A stretch of 64,000 nt of DNA from Arenimonas soli (GCF_014643775.1 NZ_BMKC01000002.1:186001-250000); one strand, 5' to 3'. Counted from the first letter of the stretch, positions 9,701 to 18,976 are shown. The notes: generated by a model not told the origin, from the sequence alone. Made by a program: numbers and translations.

Positions 9701-11026
9701 CTGCCGGCGCGCGCCGAAATCTCGGCGATCCGCGTGGACTCCCCCAGTGACGGCAGCCTGGTGGCCACCGGTCCCGGGCAACTGCGGAACGGCGAACATT
9801 TCGCCCTTCGCCTGGCCTGGAACGACCCCGGATTCCTGCCGGGCGGGCGCCGCGTCGGCTACCTGCGCGTGCGCACCACCGGCGACGATCCCGGCGCGCT
9901 GGTGCCGGTCCGCCTGACCCGGGCGGACCTGCCGGGACCCGACGCGCCGATCGCCCTGGCCAACGCGCGGCCGCAAGCGCTCGCGCTGCCGGCCGGCAGC
10001 GCCCACCAACGGGTGCTGGTGGATGTGCCGGCAGGTGCGTCGACGCTGGCGGTGCAGACCCGCAGCACGGACCCGGTGGATCTGTACCTGGTGCCGGCCG
10101 GCCCCGGCTCGTCGCCGCGCATCGACGACGCTCCCCCCGTCGCGACCGCTGCCGCCTCGTCCACCCGCGCGGGAGGCGACGAGGACACAGTGGTCTTTGC
10201 GCCCGCGCCGGGACGCTGGTACGCGGTGGTCGACAACACGGGCACCGCGCCGGCATCGGTTGAAATCACCGCCACCATCACCGCGGTTGCGCCCGAGGTG
10301 CGGCCGGGCAGCTATTTCAACTCCGCGCGCGGCGGCCACGGCCTGGTGCTTTACCCGGCCGCCGACCAGTGGGTGGGCCTGTGGTACACCTACTTCCAGG
10401 ACGGCACGCCGACCTGGCTGTACCTGCAGGCACCGGCACCGGGCGCGGACGGCCTGTGGACCTCGCCGATCTACCGCACGGCCTGGAACGGCAGCACCCA
10501 GCACATCGTGCAGGTGGGCGAAGCCACCGTAACCCCGACCGGCTCCGATGCCTTCCGGTTCACCTGGACACTCGACGGCGAAACCGGTTCGGAACCGCTG
10601 GCTTCGCTGGGACGTGGCTGTCCCAGCATTGGCGGTTCACCGCTGGACGCCAGTTCGCACTGGTTCGACCCTGTGCGCGCCGGCACCGGCTACAGCGTGC
10701 AGCTCTGGCCGGACTACGAAATGCACCTCGCCTTCGTTTATGACGCGCAGGGCCGGCCGCGGTTCCTGATCGCCGAGGGCCCGGGATCCGGCAGCGCCGA
10801 CCGGGCGTTGGACCTCGAGCAACTGCAGGGTTTCTGCCCGCTCTGCGACAGGGCGGGGGCACCGGCACGCCGCACGGTGGGTACCTACTCGCGCCTGTTC
10901 GGCAATCAAACGATGCGGGTGGACATCGACGGCGTTTATGTCCCGGCCCTGCCTGGCTGGTGGAGCGCCGTGGACGCGGCGCGCCCCCTCGGTGGCCCCG
11001 GGACCACGCAGGGCTGCGTGCCCTGA
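6704..11026 (+). CDS. Giant secreted FG-GAP / Fn3 / Calx-beta repeat protein (1440 aa)
   Basis: A signal peptide covers residues 1-21 (PITLVLCAALALPSITAAQ). Residues about 27-400 hold FG-GAP/VCBS repeats with calcium-binding loops such as AAGDFDGDGRIDL and AVGDFDGDGFEDV. A fibronectin III-like unit follows at about 405-500 (APTITGVESEAGSG...YQVQVQAYNAAGEG). Two Calx-beta-like units come next (about 510-750), then a cadherin-like/PPC-like region. The cysteine-containing C-terminal block (about 1200-1440) has GGHGLVLYPAADQWVGLWYTY and GTGYSVQLWP, a type often seen at the end of Xanthomonadales surface proteins. The role is probably extracellular adhesion or matrix; no catalytic motif is visible. 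A second ATG three codons upstream (6695) is equally possible. Confidence 0.88.
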   Translation: MNRPITLVLCAALALPSITAAQVRFVAGDLLAHEGTDAIAAGDFDGDGRIDLAVLDNDHRLTLQLQTSAGVFTTTPLSPAGFEPWPDGRTPPFAAGDFNEDGRDDLVFAGDGGWRMLLSQPGGAWVVRSPPPNMHQGVATPLLFDIDRDGHLDLVQAQHLESFPGSGHLISSALHLYFGDGTGALVPRGVIDAGRDSFRGVVAGHFNADPFVDIATAEGGAYLGNAVNLVLRYGFGGSAFSAPVRFADNASGLAAGDFNGDGRTDLVTGGLPGLDDVRLKQYAQLPGGSLGAPHSLPMVGSLRALRQIDADGDGQDDLVVFTDGVPAGNFPSWMLSFQQQAGRLQMPEQANIGQYYSVLPPDGRSLAVGDFDGDGFEDVAEATQGGIRLHLARPHVPSGTGTPPLAPTITGVESEAGSGTATLTVARPAGDGGSPILGYRLITTPAGPFVPAVSAPTGTGPFTIQMRNLPEGVTYQVQVQAYNAAGEGAPSAAVPVTAIPWRTLRIDEYVYLPEGDDGPVVHQVPARLNWPAGPGGVRFDVRSMTTNAGDAEPGVHYEEVSLQGVFIPEGQTEALIPVTIIGNTIPDRNRSFVLRVDNVTGADGSGLISWVRIQTEEFAPGLPLLYGLFGEVVEGDEGQKLVPVRLAFDKPLGGSVVVGVDTDSRPDMDFLAIPPADYDATPIPNFTLPAGTTEATIHIPVNGDTIEEPDEFIAILFYVVSGPASVAYNGGNYAVTIIWDDDRTYPSFGARADRIILSQNRAARFSVLSNDNFIESRTRVPGTNYPQPDIGDLHFVHNDPLLVADEELVFRPAPGFVGVHRQPYWLCERPEHSRRCAEAEIELVVRPIPESAVTLEVPAASGHRDIELDGLQAMPGARFDASSLVRPLQRDIVLAGDPDPNSPWDDAAGTDVSVHVLPVPEDGQPRRWQVLVDASTSGTGDVDLYLGVDADKDGIADPAELACTAAMVPSGESCELEIQQPGDAAVSYWVMLHNRGTGSLPARAEISAIRVDSPSDGSLVATGPGQLRNGEHFALRLAWNDPGFLPGGRRVGYLRVRTTGDDPGALVPVRLTRADLPGPDAPIALANARPQALALPAGSAHQRVLVDVPAGASTLAVQTRSTDPVDLYLVPAGPGSSPRIDDAPPVATAAASSTRAGGDEDTVVFAPAPGRWYAVVDNTGTAPASVEITATITAVAPEVRPGSYFNSARGGHGLVLYPAADQWVGLWYTYFQDGTPTWLYLQAPAPGADGLWTSPIYRTAWNGSTQHIVQVGEATVTPTGSDAFRFTWTLDGETGSEPLASLGRGCPSIGGSPLDASSHWFDPVRAGTGYSVQLWPDYEMHLAFVYDAQGRPRFLIAEGPGSGSADRALDLEQLQGFCPLCDRAGAPARRTVGTYSRLFGNQTMRVDIDGVYVPALPGWWSAVDAARPLGGPGTTQGCVP

Positions 11027-11042
11027 CGCAGCCCGCAGGGAT

Positions 11043-11573
11043 TCACAGGGTGCGCGTCACCTTCGCTCCCAACCCGGCCAACACCCGGGCGGCGCGATCG
11101 CCCTGCCCGGGCGAAAGCGCGTGCACCAGCACGGTGGTCTTGTGCTCGGCCATCGCTTCCTGCGTGGCCAGCACGTAGCGGTCGTGGTCGGGCCGCAGCG
11201 ACACCAGGCCACCGACCAGCAGGCCGGCGATTCCGCCGAACACCACGAAGACGGCGAAGGACGTCCAGGGCGAGGCCGCGATGGCCGGCACGTCCATCCA
11301 CATCATCGCGGAAAAGACCAGCAAGCCCACGACGACGCCGGCGCCGCCCAGCCAGGCATGGGCGCGAATGATCGTGCGCCAGATGCCCTGGCCTTCCGGC
11401 TCGAGCTTGATATTGGGATGGGGTTCGTCGTCGGTGACCAGCTTCACCTGGGCGGGCTCGAGGCCGGCTTCGGCGACGACCTCGGCGACGGCGGCGCGGG
11501 CGACGGACTCACTGTCGAAAACAGCGGCGAGCTTGCTGTTGGACACTTCGCCGGTGACGGGAATGTCGGACAT
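11043..11573 (-). CDS. Two-TM cytoplasmic-membrane protein of unknown function
   Basis: 176 residues; the start at 11573 has a GGAG Shine-Dalgarno. The soluble N-terminal part (about 1-60) looks like a small ferredoxin-like or BON-like alpha/beta unit (KLAAVFDSESVARAAVAEVVAEAGL). Two transmembrane helices follow (WLGGAGVVVGLLVFSAMMW and FAVFVVFGGIAGLLVGGLV). The cytoplasmic tail repeats the theme: HDRYVLATQEAMAEHKTTVLVHAL. This resembles general-stress or transporter-regulating membrane proteins with flanking small domains, but I do not recognise a named family. Confidence 0.8.
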   Translation of the reverse strand: MSDIPVTGEVSNSKLAAVFDSESVARAAVAEVVAEAGLEPAQVKLVTDDEPHPNIKLEPEGQGIWRTIIRAHAWLGGAGVVVGLLVFSAMMWMDVPAIAASPWTSFAVFVVFGGIAGLLVGGLVSLRPDHDRYVLATQEAMAEHKTTVLVHALSPGQGDRAARVLAGLGAKVTRTL

Positions 11574-11716
11574 GGCGGCAGCTCCTGGGTACAGGCCTTG
11601 AGCTTGCCAGAGCCCGGCACCCCCAGACTGAGCCTCGCATGACCCGGACACCGCCGGTCAGCCTGCGTTAGGCCACGTCGTCGCTGCTGCCGGCCTGCGG
11701 ATCAACCGCCAGGCGG

Positions 11717-12598
11717 TCAACGCCCGTGGACCCTGGCCACAGCGCCGAGCAGCCGTCCCCGCCTCCTGGCGAAGTGCAGAAGCACGCCGACCACCAGTGC
11801 CACCACCACCAGGGTCAACAGCGAATTCTCCGGGCCGAACAAGCCACCAGTCAGCCAATCGGGCCCGCGGTATTCGGTCCGGACCGGCGCGGCATCGCGC
11901 CAGTCGTCGATGCCCGAGAGCGGCACGCCGCTGCAAAGGATGGTGAAGTTCCAGGCGAAGTGGTTCAGTCCGCAAATCCAGAGGTTCCGGAACAGCACGA
12001 AGATCAGGGCCCACATCGCACCGAGCAGGGTGACGGAAACCACGGTCGCGGCCATGTCCCAGGCAGTGCCGTCCACCGCGAACACGTTCTCCAGATGGAC
12101 CACGCCGAACACCACCGCTTGCAGGCACAGCGCCGGCAGCGTGCCCCAGGCCGTCTCCAGGGTCTGGAACAGCACCCCGCGGTAAACCAGTTCCTCCAGC
12201 ATCGCCGCCACCAGCAGGAAGCCGGCGACCTCGAGCAGACTCCACGACGCCCCCTGGTGCACGGTGACCTGGTAGATGCCCAATACGAACAGCGGCAGCA
12301 GCACCAGGCTGATCAGCGCGGCTCCAGCCAGGCCGCCGAGCGCCGCACCGGCGACCGCGGGCCGCAATTCGGCAACGGCCCGCTTGCGTAGGAAACGCAC
12401 GTAGAGCCAGTAACCAAAGGTCGCCGAAAACAGGATGCCGAACCGCTTGACCTGCGTTGCCAGGCCCGGGCCGGGATCGAAGACCCAAAGAAGGACCGGA
12501 TACAGCAACCAGCGGAACGCGAGCGCAGTGCCAACGATGGCCACCATGGCCAGAAGGAGCTGGCCGACCACACGCAAGAAGCGACGAATCTGCGACAT
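11717..12598 (-). CDS. CPBP-family intramembrane protease
   Basis: 293 residues with about eight hydrophobic helices. The CAAX-protease/bacteriocin-processing (Abi) signature is intact: motif 1 EELVYRG at 135-141, motif 2 FGVVHLE with His168, and motif 3 NHFAWN at 212-217. These are the glutamate and histidine residues required in Rce1-type proteases. Members cleave prenylated or membrane peptides, or act in self-immunity; the substrate here is unknown. It is the next gene after the acs/regulator block on the same strand, separated by about 100 bases. Confidence 0.9.
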   Translation of the reverse strand: MSQIRRFLRVVGQLLLAMVAIVGTALAFRWLLYPVLLWVFDPGPGLATQVKRFGILFSATFGYWLYVRFLRKRAVAELRPAVAGAALGGLAGAALISLVLLPLFVLGIYQVTVHQGASWSLLEVAGFLLVAAMLEELVYRGVLFQTLETAWGTLPALCLQAVVFGVVHLENVFAVDGTAWDMAATVVSVTLLGAMWALIFVLFRNLWICGLNHFAWNFTILCSGVPLSGIDDWRDAAPVRTEYRGPDWLTGGLFGPENSLLTLVVVALVVGVLLHFARRRGRLLGAVARVHGR

Positions 12599-12702
12599 GG
12601 CGGGCGCCCGTGGTCCGGCCGGTGCCGGGAAGCTGACTGTAGGGCGGTTCCCGGTCGCCGGGCTAGACCAACCTATGCCACTAGCACACGAGCAAGGGGC
12701 CG

Positions 12703-13371
12703 TCAGTCGCCCGCGCCCGCCGGCTCGGGATCCACGGCCAGCCGGCCGGCCATCAGCACGGCCTGGGTGCGGTTGCTGGCCCCGAGCTTGCGCAGGATGG
12801 CGGTCATGTGGGCCTTCACCGTGGCCTCCGAAACACCCAGTGCGTGGGCGATCTGCTTGTTGAGCAGGCCGCTGCCCAGCATGCCCAGCACGCGGAACTG
12901 CTGGGGCGTGAGTTCCTGCAGGCGGGCGGCGATCTGCGCTTCTTCCGGCGCCAGGCCTTCGGCGTGTTCAGCCTGCTGTGGCGCCCAGTGGCCGCCGTCG
13001 AGCACGGCGGCGATCGCGTCGCGGATCGTGCCCGGATCGGACGACTTGGGGATGAAGCCGGCCGCGCCGTGGTCGAGCGCACGCCTGACCACGCCGGCCT
13101 CTTCGCGCGCGGACACCACGATCACCGGCAGCTGCGGCTGCACCGCGCGCAGGTGCACCAGGGCGCTGAATCCGTGGGCGCCCGGCATGTTCAGGTCCAG
13201 CAGCACCAGGTCGGCGTCGGGATGCGCCTCGGCGCTGGCGAACAGCGCGTCGGCGCTGTCGGATTCGACCAGGTGCGCGCCCGGCAGCAGGCGCGACACC
13301 GCGCCCTTGAGGGCTTCGCGGAACAGCGGGTGGTCGTCCGCGACCAGGATGGTGGGCGCGGCGCCATTCAT
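12703..13371 (-). CDS. NarL/LuxR-type response regulator, CrbR-like
   Basis: 222 residues. The receiver domain (about 5-125) has acidic pocket residues DDH at 12-14, phospho-acceptor Asp59 (LLDLNMPG) and Lys109. A LuxR-type helix-turn-helix occupies about 150-215 (LTPQQFRVLGML...LNKQIAHALGVSEATVKAHM). It starts two bases after the acs stop, so it is co-transcribed with acs. CrbR of the CrbS/CrbR system activates acs in Vibrio and Pseudomonas, and the linkage supports the same role here. The likely target is the dyad at 15424-15460. A hybrid kinase that could be its partner ends at position 756. Confidence 0.9.
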   Translation of the reverse strand: MNGAAPTILVADDHPLFREALKGAVSRLLPGAHLVESDSADALFASAEAHPDADLVLLDLNMPGAHGFSALVHLRAVQPQLPVIVVSAREEAGVVRRALDHGAAGFIPKSSDPGTIRDAIAAVLDGGHWAPQQAEHAEGLAPEEAQIAARLQELTPQQFRVLGMLGSGLLNKQIAHALGVSEATVKAHMTAILRKLGASNRTQAVLMAGRLAVDPEPAGAGD

Positions 13372-13373
13372 CG

Positions 13374-15335
13374 TCAGCGGACCTGGCGCTCGTTCACCAG
13401 CGAATCCACCACCGCCGGGTCGGCCAGCGTGGACGTGTCGCCCAGCGTGCCGCGATCGACACCCTCGGGCCCGGCCTCGGCGATCTTGCGCAGGATGCGG
13501 CGCATGATCTTGCCGCTGCGGGTCTTGGGCAGTCCCGGCGCCCACTGCAGCCAGTCCGGCGCCGCGATCGGCCCTATCTCGTGCCGTACGTGGGCGATCA
13601 GCTCTTTGCGGAGTGAATCATCGGCCTCGACGCCCGCCTTCAGCGTGACGTATGCGTAGATGCCCTGCCCCTTGATGTCGTGCGGCGCGCCGACGACCGC
13701 CGCTTCCGCCACGGCCGGGTGGCCCACCAGCGCGCTTTCCACTTCGGCCGTGCCCATGCGGTGGCCGGAGACGTTGATGACGTCGTCCACCCGGCCGGTG
13801 ATCCAGTAATAGCCGTCGGCATCGCGCCGGCAGCCGTCGCCGGTGAAATACATGCCGGGGTAGGTCTTGAAATAGGTGTCTATGAAACGCTGGTGGTCAC
13901 CGTAAACCGTGCGCATCTGGCCCGGCCAGGAATCCTTGAGCACCAGGTTGCCTTCCGCCGCGCCGTGCAGTTCACGACCTTCGGCATCCACCAGGGCCGG
14001 CTGCACGCCGAAAAACGGCAGCGTCGCCGAACCGGGCTTGGCGGGAATCGCGCCGGGCAATGGCGAAATCAGGATGCCGCCGGTTTCGGTCTGCCACCAG
14101 GTGTCGACGATGGGGCAGCGTTCTTCGCCAACAACGCGGTTGTACCACTCCCAGGCTTCGGGATTGATCGGTTCGCCGACCGTGCCCAGCAGGCGGATGG
14201 ACTTGCGTGAGTGCTTCTTCACCGGCGCGTCGCCTTCGCGCATTAGCGCGCGGATGGCGGTGGGCGCGGTGTAGAAGATCGTCACCTGGTGGCGGTCGCA
14301 CACCTCCCAGAACCGGCCCGGATCGGGATAGGTCGGCACGCCCTCGAACATCACCGAGGTGGCGCCGTTGGCCAGCGGCCCGTACACCACGTAGCTGTGG
14401 CCGGTGACCCAGCCAACGTCGGCGGTGCACCAGAAGACGTCGTCTTCCTTGAGGTCGAACACGCATTCGTGGGTGTAGCTGGCCCACACCAGGTAGCCGC
14501 CGCTGGTGTGCAGCACGCCCTTGGGCTTGCCGGTGCTGCCCGAGGTGTAAAGGATGAAAAGCGGGTCCTCGGCGTTCATCGGCCGGGCCTCGTGCGTGGC
14601 CGGCTGGGCGTCGACCACCGCGTCGTACCAGCGGTCGCGCGGCATCTGCATGGGCACGCCGCCGCCGGTGTGGCGGACCACCAGCACGGTTTCGACGCTG
14701 TTGGTGCCGGGCCTGGCCAGCGCTTCGTCGACATTGGCCTTGAGCGGGATCGACTTGCCGCCGCGCAGGCCTTCGTCGGCGGTGATCACCAGCTTGCTGG
14801 AACAGTCGGCGATGCGGTTGGCGATCGAATCGGGGGAAAAGCCGCCGAACACGACCGAATGGATCGCACCGATGCGCGCGCAGGCCAGCATGGCCACCGC
14901 GGCTTCCGGGATCATCGGCAGGTAGATGGTGATGCGGTCGCCCTTGGCCACGCCCAGGGCTTCGAGCGCATTGGCCAGCCGACAGACCTGGGCGTGCAGC
15001 TCGCGGTAGGTGATGCGACGCGGCGCCGCCTTGGGGTCGTCGGGCTCCCAGATGATGGCGACCTTGTCGCCGCGGTCGGCCAGGTGGCGGTCGAGGCAGT
15101 TGGCGGCGACGTTGAGTTCACCGTCGGCGAACCAGCGGACATGGAAGTCCTTGACGTCGAAGCTGGTGTCCTTGGCCCGAGAGAAAGGCTTGGTCCACTG
15201 CACGCGCTGGCCGTGCCGGCGCCAGTAGGCCTCGGGGTCGCGCACCGAATTGGCGTAAGCCCGTTCGTAGTCATCGCGGCGCAGCGCGGCGGCGGCCTCG
15301 AAGGCCGGGGGGACGGGAACGATTCGCTCGGACAT
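13374..15335 (-). CDS. acs: Acetyl-CoA synthetase (AMP-forming)
   Basis: 653 residues, the usual Acs length. It activates acetate with ATP and CoA to acetyl-CoA in the cytoplasm. Key motifs: [11 protein letters not shown] (P-loop-like), WWQTETGG (acyl and adenylate site), and C-terminal [11 protein letters not shown] containing the lysine acetylated by Pat in homologues. The start at 15335 ([12 protein letters not shown]) has a GGAG upstream (GCAGGAGCCCCC). It is first in the acs-regulator operon, divergent from the porin. The two share a regulatory gap with a strong dyad. Confidence 0.97.
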   Translation of the reverse strand: MSERIVPVPPAFEAAAALRRDDYERAYANSVRDPEAYWRRHGQRVQWTKPFSRAKDTSFDVKDFHVRWFADGELNVAANCLDRHLADRGDKVAIIWEPDDPKAAPRRITYRELHAQVCRLANALEALGVAKGDRITIYLPMIPEAAVAMLACARIGAIHSVVFGGFSPDSIANRIADCSSKLVITADEGLRGGKSIPLKANVDEALARPGTNSVETVLVVRHTGGGVPMQMPRDRWYDAVVDAQPATHEARPMNAEDPLFILYTSGSTGKPKGVLHTSGGYLVWASYTHECVFDLKEDDVFWCTADVGWVTGHSYVVYGPLANGATSVMFEGVPTYPDPGRFWEVCDRHQVTIFYTAPTAIRALMREGDAPVKKHSRKSIRLLGTVGEPINPEAWEWYNRVVGEERCPIVDTWWQTETGGILISPLPGAIPAKPGSATLPFFGVQPALVDAEGRELHGAAEGNLVLKDSWPGQMRTVYGDHQRFIDTYFKTYPGMYFTGDGCRRDADGYYWITGRVDDVINVSGHRMGTAEVESALVGHPAVAEAAVVGAPHDIKGQGIYAYVTLKAGVEADDSLRKELIAHVRHEIGPIAAPDWLQWAPGLPKTRSGKIMRRILRKIAEAGPEGVDRGTLGDTSTLADPAVVDSLVNERQVR

Positions 15336-15423
15336 GGGGGCTCCTGCGGCGCGCGGCCACGGTGGTTCTTGAACAAGATTACTCGCCTGCCGGCCATTCT
15401 GGGCCAGCCCCGCGGACGCCCAA

Positions 15424-15460
15424 TTAGACCTTGGTCTAAAGCACCCCGGATTTAGACCAA
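15424..15460. promoter_or_regulatory. Candidate CrbR-type operator between acs and the porin
   Basis: A perfect 10-bp inverted repeat, TTGGTCTAAA (15431-15440) and TTTAGACCAA (15451-15460), is separated by exactly 10 bases. The left arm is also half of a smaller palindrome, TTAGACC-TT-GGTCTAA (15424-15439). These AT-richer words stand out in the GC-rich gap between the divergent acs and porin genes. NarL-type regulators bind such dyads, so the adjacent CrbR-like protein is the natural candidate; that is inference. Confidence 0.65.
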
Positions 15461-15542
15461 TGGCGAATGGCCCCCTCCCTCGCGCCGTCACAGACTCGGC
15501 CGGCCATTGGGGCCAACCGTTCGGATTTCCGGGAGGGGAAAG

Positions 15543-16865
15543 ATGAACCGACACACACGTTACGCGCGTTCCGCGCTGGCGCTCGCCGTCTTGATGGCGA
15601 TCGCCGTGCCGGGACAGGCGCTGGCGCAGGACGCCGGCGCGCAGGACCTGGAAGCCCGCATCGCCCAGCTAGAAGCGATGGTGCAGGGCCTGAAGGCCGA
15701 ACTCGATGCACAAAAAGCCGCCGAAGCCGCCAAGCCGGCGCCGCCGGCCCAGCCGATCCAGGCCGGCACGATCATGCCCGGTGCCAACCCGGGCACCCGC
15801 TTCAGCTTCGGCGGTTTCATCAAGTTCGATTCGATGTACACCGACACCAGCGATGGCGAGATCCCCGACAGTTCGACCGGCCGCCTGTTCTACGTGCCAA
15901 GCACGATCCCGGTGGGTGGCGTGGACGAAGACGGGGCGGACCTGGATTCGCATATCCAGTTCTCGCGCCTTTGGTTCGGCGCCGACACCGACCTGGACGG
16001 CCACAAGCTCAAGGCCTACCTGGAAATGGACCTGTTCGGCGGCGCACTGGGCAACGAGGTCGCCACCAACACCTACGGCGTGACCATCCGCCACGCCTAC
16101 GTCAGCTGGGACAAGTGGCTGGCCGGCCAGACCTGGTCGAACTTCCAGGACGCGGGCGCGCTGCCCGACGCGGTGGACTTCGTCGGCCCGACCGAAGGCA
16201 CGATCTTCGTGCGGCAGCCGCAGCTGCGCTACACCAGCGGCCCGTGGTCGTTCTCGCTGGAAAACCCGGAAACCACCTACGCCGCGCACCTGACCGGCGC
16301 ACGTGGCGCCAGCGACGACAACTCCCTGCCCGACGTGACCCTGCGCTACCTGCACAAGGCCAGCTGGGGCCACTTCACCGTGGCCGGCCTGGCGCGGCAG
16401 CTCAAGTATGAAACCGCGACCACCAGCGAAAGCGAAAGCGCCTTCGCGCTCAGCGTTTCGGGCAAGTGGAACGTCGGGGCCAACGACGACATCCGCTACA
16501 TGATCAGCGGCGGCAGCGGCCTGGGCCGTTACCTCGCGTTCGGCCTGGGCCCGGATGCCATGACGGCGGCCGACGGGTCACTCGAGGCCCTGGACGGCTA
16601 CGGCGGCTTCATCGCCTGGCGCCACGCCTTCAGCCCGAAGCTTCGCGGCAACCTGTTCTATTCGATGGCGCAGTTCGACAACGATCCGCTGCTGACGGGG
16701 CTGGGCGTCACCGAATCGGCCCGGTCCTTCCACGCCAACCTCATCTACTCGCCGCTGCCCAAGATCGACATCGGCGCCGAGCTGATCTGGGGCAACCGTG
16801 AACTCGAAAGCGGTGCCGACGGCGACCTTCGCCGCCTGCACATGCACGTCAAGTACAGCTTCTGA
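15543..16865 (+). CDS. DcaP-like trimeric outer-membrane porin
   Basis: 440 residues. A long signal peptide ends near residue 29 (GQALAQ). A short coiled-coil stretch follows ([20 protein letters not shown]), typical of DcaP-family trimeric porins. The rest alternates like a 16-strand beta-barrel and ends with an aromatic residue (HVKYSF). DcaP-type porins pass small organic anions; linkage to the acetate symporter and acs suggests uptake of acetate or related acids. The start at 15543 has a strong GGGAGGGGA Shine-Dalgarno. Confidence 0.88.
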   Translation: MNRHTRYARSALALAVLMAIAVPGQALAQDAGAQDLEARIAQLEAMVQGLKAELDAQKAAEAAKPAPPAQPIQAGTIMPGANPGTRFSFGGFIKFDSMYTDTSDGEIPDSSTGRLFYVPSTIPVGGVDEDGADLDSHIQFSRLWFGADTDLDGHKLKAYLEMDLFGGALGNEVATNTYGVTIRHAYVSWDKWLAGQTWSNFQDAGALPDAVDFVGPTEGTIFVRQPQLRYTSGPWSFSLENPETTYAAHLTGARGASDDNSLPDVTLRYLHKASWGHFTVAGLARQLKYETATTSESESAFALSVSGKWNVGANDDIRYMISGGSGLGRYLAFGLGPDAMTAADGSLEALDGYGGFIAWRHAFSPKLRGNLFYSMAQFDNDPLLTGLGVTESARSFHANLIYSPLPKIDIGAELIWGNRELESGADGDLRRLHMHVKYSF

Positions 16866-16888
16866 CCCTGCGCCGGGAGGCAAAGACC

Positions 16889-17158
16889 ATGAGCAATCCC
16901 GTTACCGAAGAACGGCGCCAGGAGTACTGGCGCCGAACCCTCCGGGTCACGGCAATCCTGCTGTCGATCTGGTTCGTCGTTACCTACGTGGTGATCTTTT
17001 TCGCAGTCCCGCTGAATCAGTTCACCTTCCTGGGCTTCCCGTTCGCCTTCTACATGGGCGCGCAGGGAGCATTGATCGTTTACGTGGCGCTGATCGTCTT
17101 CTATGCCTGGTACATGAACCGGCTGGATCGCGAGTTCGGCGTGGCCGAGGAGGGCTGA
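16889..17158 (+). CDS. DUF4212 small subunit of a sodium/solute symporter
   Basis: 89 residues with two transmembrane helices (ILLSIWFVVTYVVIFFAV and ALIVYVALIVFYAWYMN), beginning YWRRTLR as in DUF4212 proteins. This small protein is regularly encoded just before VC_2705-type symporters and is presumed to be an accessory subunit. The next gene starts three bases after its stop. A GGGAGG Shine-Dalgarno precedes the ATG. Confidence 0.93.
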   Translation: MSNPVTEERRQEYWRRTLRVTAILLSIWFVVTYVVIFFAVPLNQFTFLGFPFAFYMGAQGALIVYVALIVFYAWYMNRLDREFGVAEEG

Positions 17159-17161
17159 CCC

Positions 17162-18931
17162 ATGTCCGGAGACTTCGTAAGCCGGCTCCCGAAGATCTAC
17201 GGGATGTACACGGGCGGCTTCCTCGCCTTCGTGATCGTCCTGGCCATCGCCGAACAGATGGGCTTGCCCAACGTCTGGATCGGCTACGTGTTCATGGCGG
17301 CGACCATCGGCCTGTACGCGATGATCGGCATCATGAGCCGCACCGCGGAAACCGACGAGTATTACGTCGCCGGACGCCGCGTGCCCGCCCTGTACAATGG
17401 CATGGCCACCGGCGCCGACTGGATGTCGGCCGCCAGCTTCATCGGCATGGCCGGCACCCTGTACGCACAGGGTTACGACGGCCTGGCCTTCGTGATGGGC
17501 TGGACCGGCGGCTACGTGCTGGTGGCGCTGTTCCTGGCGCCCTACCTGCGCAAGTTCGGGCAGTACACGATCCCGGACTTCCTGGGCACCCGCTACGGCG
17601 GCAACCTGCCGCGCACCATCGGCATCGTCTGCGCCATCACGGCCAGCTTCACCTACGTGATCGCCCAGATCTACGGCGCCGGCATCATCACCAGCCGCTT
17701 CCTGGGCATCGACCTGGCCACCGGCGTCTGGGTGGGCCTGATCGGCGTGCTGGTGTGTTCGCTGCTGGGCGGCATGCGTGCGGTCACCTGGACCCAGGTG
17801 GCGCAGTACATCGTGCTGATCATCGCCTACCTGGTGCCCGTGGTCTGGCTGTCGATCAAGGTCACCGGCAACCCGGTGCCGCAGCTGGCCTACGGCGAGG
17901 TGCTGCAGCAGATCGCCGTGCTGGAACAGCAGCTGGGCGTGACCGCCGGGCATTCCACGCCCTTCGTGAAGAACGACATCGTCAACTTCATGGCGCTCAC
18001 CTTCTGCCTGATGGTGGGCACGGCCGCGCTGCCGCACATCCTGATGCGCTTCTTCACCACGCCCAGCGTCAAGGAAGCCCGCAAGTCGGTGGGCTGGTCG
18101 CTGTTCTTCATCTTCCTGCTGTACTTCACGGCGCCGGCCTACGCGGCGTTCGCCAAGCTCGAGGTCTATTCCAACGTGATCGGGCAGTCCATCGCCACGC
18201 TCCCGGCCTGGGTGGCTTCGTGGACGCAGGTGGGCCTGGTGTCGGTGTGTGACGCCACCAATGCGGCGGCGACGATCAAGGGCTGCGTGGCCAACGGCAA
18301 CGGCGACGGCATCCTGCAGCTGGCCGAGCTGATGCTCAACGCCGACGCGATCGTGCTGGCCACCCCGGAAATCGCCGGCCTGCCCTATGTCGTCGCCGGC
18401 CTGGTGGCCGCCGGTGGCCTGGCGGCGGCGCTGTCGACGGCCGACGGCTTGCTGCTGACGATCTCCAACGCGCTGTCCCACGACGTGTACTACAAGATGG
18501 TCAACCCGAACGCGACGGCGAAGAAGCGCCTGACCGTGGCCCGCATCCTGCTGCTGGGTGTGGCGGCGATCGCGGCCTACGCGGCCTCGCACGCACCGGC
18601 GACGATCCTGTCGATCGTGGCCTGGGCCTTCTCGATAGCCGCGGCCTCGTTCTTCCCTGCCCTGGTATTGGGCATCTTCTGGAAACGGGCGAACAAGGCC
18701 GGTGCGGTGGCGGGCATGCTGGTCGGCTTCGGGCTCACGCTGTTCTACCTGGTGAACGTGAAGTTCCTGGGCATGACCCCGTGGCTGGGCATCAAGGACG
18801 TGTCGGCCGGCATCTTCGGCATCCCGCTGGGCTTCCTGACCATCTGGGCGGTCAGCCTGATGACGGCCGAGCCGTCGCAGGAGACCAAGGACATGGTCGA
18901 GGACCTGCGCTACCCGAAGCTCGCCAGGTAA
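17162..18931 (+). CDS. Sodium:solute symporter (VC_2705/ActP-like), acetate uptake
   Basis: 589 residues with about 13 transmembrane helices. The SSS-family signature regions include TAETDEYYVAGRRVPALYNGMATGADWMSAASFIG (split here only for naming: TAETDEYYVAGRR, then ATGADWMSAASFIG) and ALSTADGLLLTISNALSHD. It sits in the inner membrane and co-transports a small carboxylate with Na+. Acetate is the likely substrate because the gene follows DUF4212 and the porin and faces acs. A cysteine-containing insert (about 360-395) is a feature of the VC_2705 subfamily. It is last in the operon; a strong terminator follows at 18977. Confidence 0.93.
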   Translation: MSGDFVSRLPKIYGMYTGGFLAFVIVLAIAEQMGLPNVWIGYVFMAATIGLYAMIGIMSRTAETDEYYVAGRRVPALYNGMATGADWMSAASFIGMAGTLYAQGYDGLAFVMGWTGGYVLVALFLAPYLRKFGQYTIPDFLGTRYGGNLPRTIGIVCAITASFTYVIAQIYGAGIITSRFLGIDLATGVWVGLIGVLVCSLLGGMRAVTWTQVAQYIVLIIAYLVPVVWLSIKVTGNPVPQLAYGEVLQQIAVLEQQLGVTAGHSTPFVKNDIVNFMALTFCLMVGTAALPHILMRFFTTPSVKEARKSVGWSLFFIFLLYFTAPAYAAFAKLEVYSNVIGQSIATLPAWVASWTQVGLVSVCDATNAAATIKGCVANGNGDGILQLAELMLNADAIVLATPEIAGLPYVVAGLVAAGGLAAALSTADGLLLTISNALSHDVYYKMVNPNATAKKRLTVARILLLGVAAIAAYAASHAPATILSIVAWAFSIAAASFFPALVLGIFWKRANKAGAVAGMLVGFGLTLFYLVNVKFLGMTPWLGIKDVSAGIFGIPLGFLTIWAVSLMTAEPSQETKDMVEDLRYPKLAR

Positions 18932-18976
18932 TGGCGGCCGCCGCGGCCTTCCTCCCCGAAGGCCGCGGCAACCCCG

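Noticed and set aside
16745-18592. 615-residue antisense frame through the symporter
   Set aside because: Composition is His/Gln/Asp/Arg-rich without signatures. The sense strand encodes a well-formed symporter.
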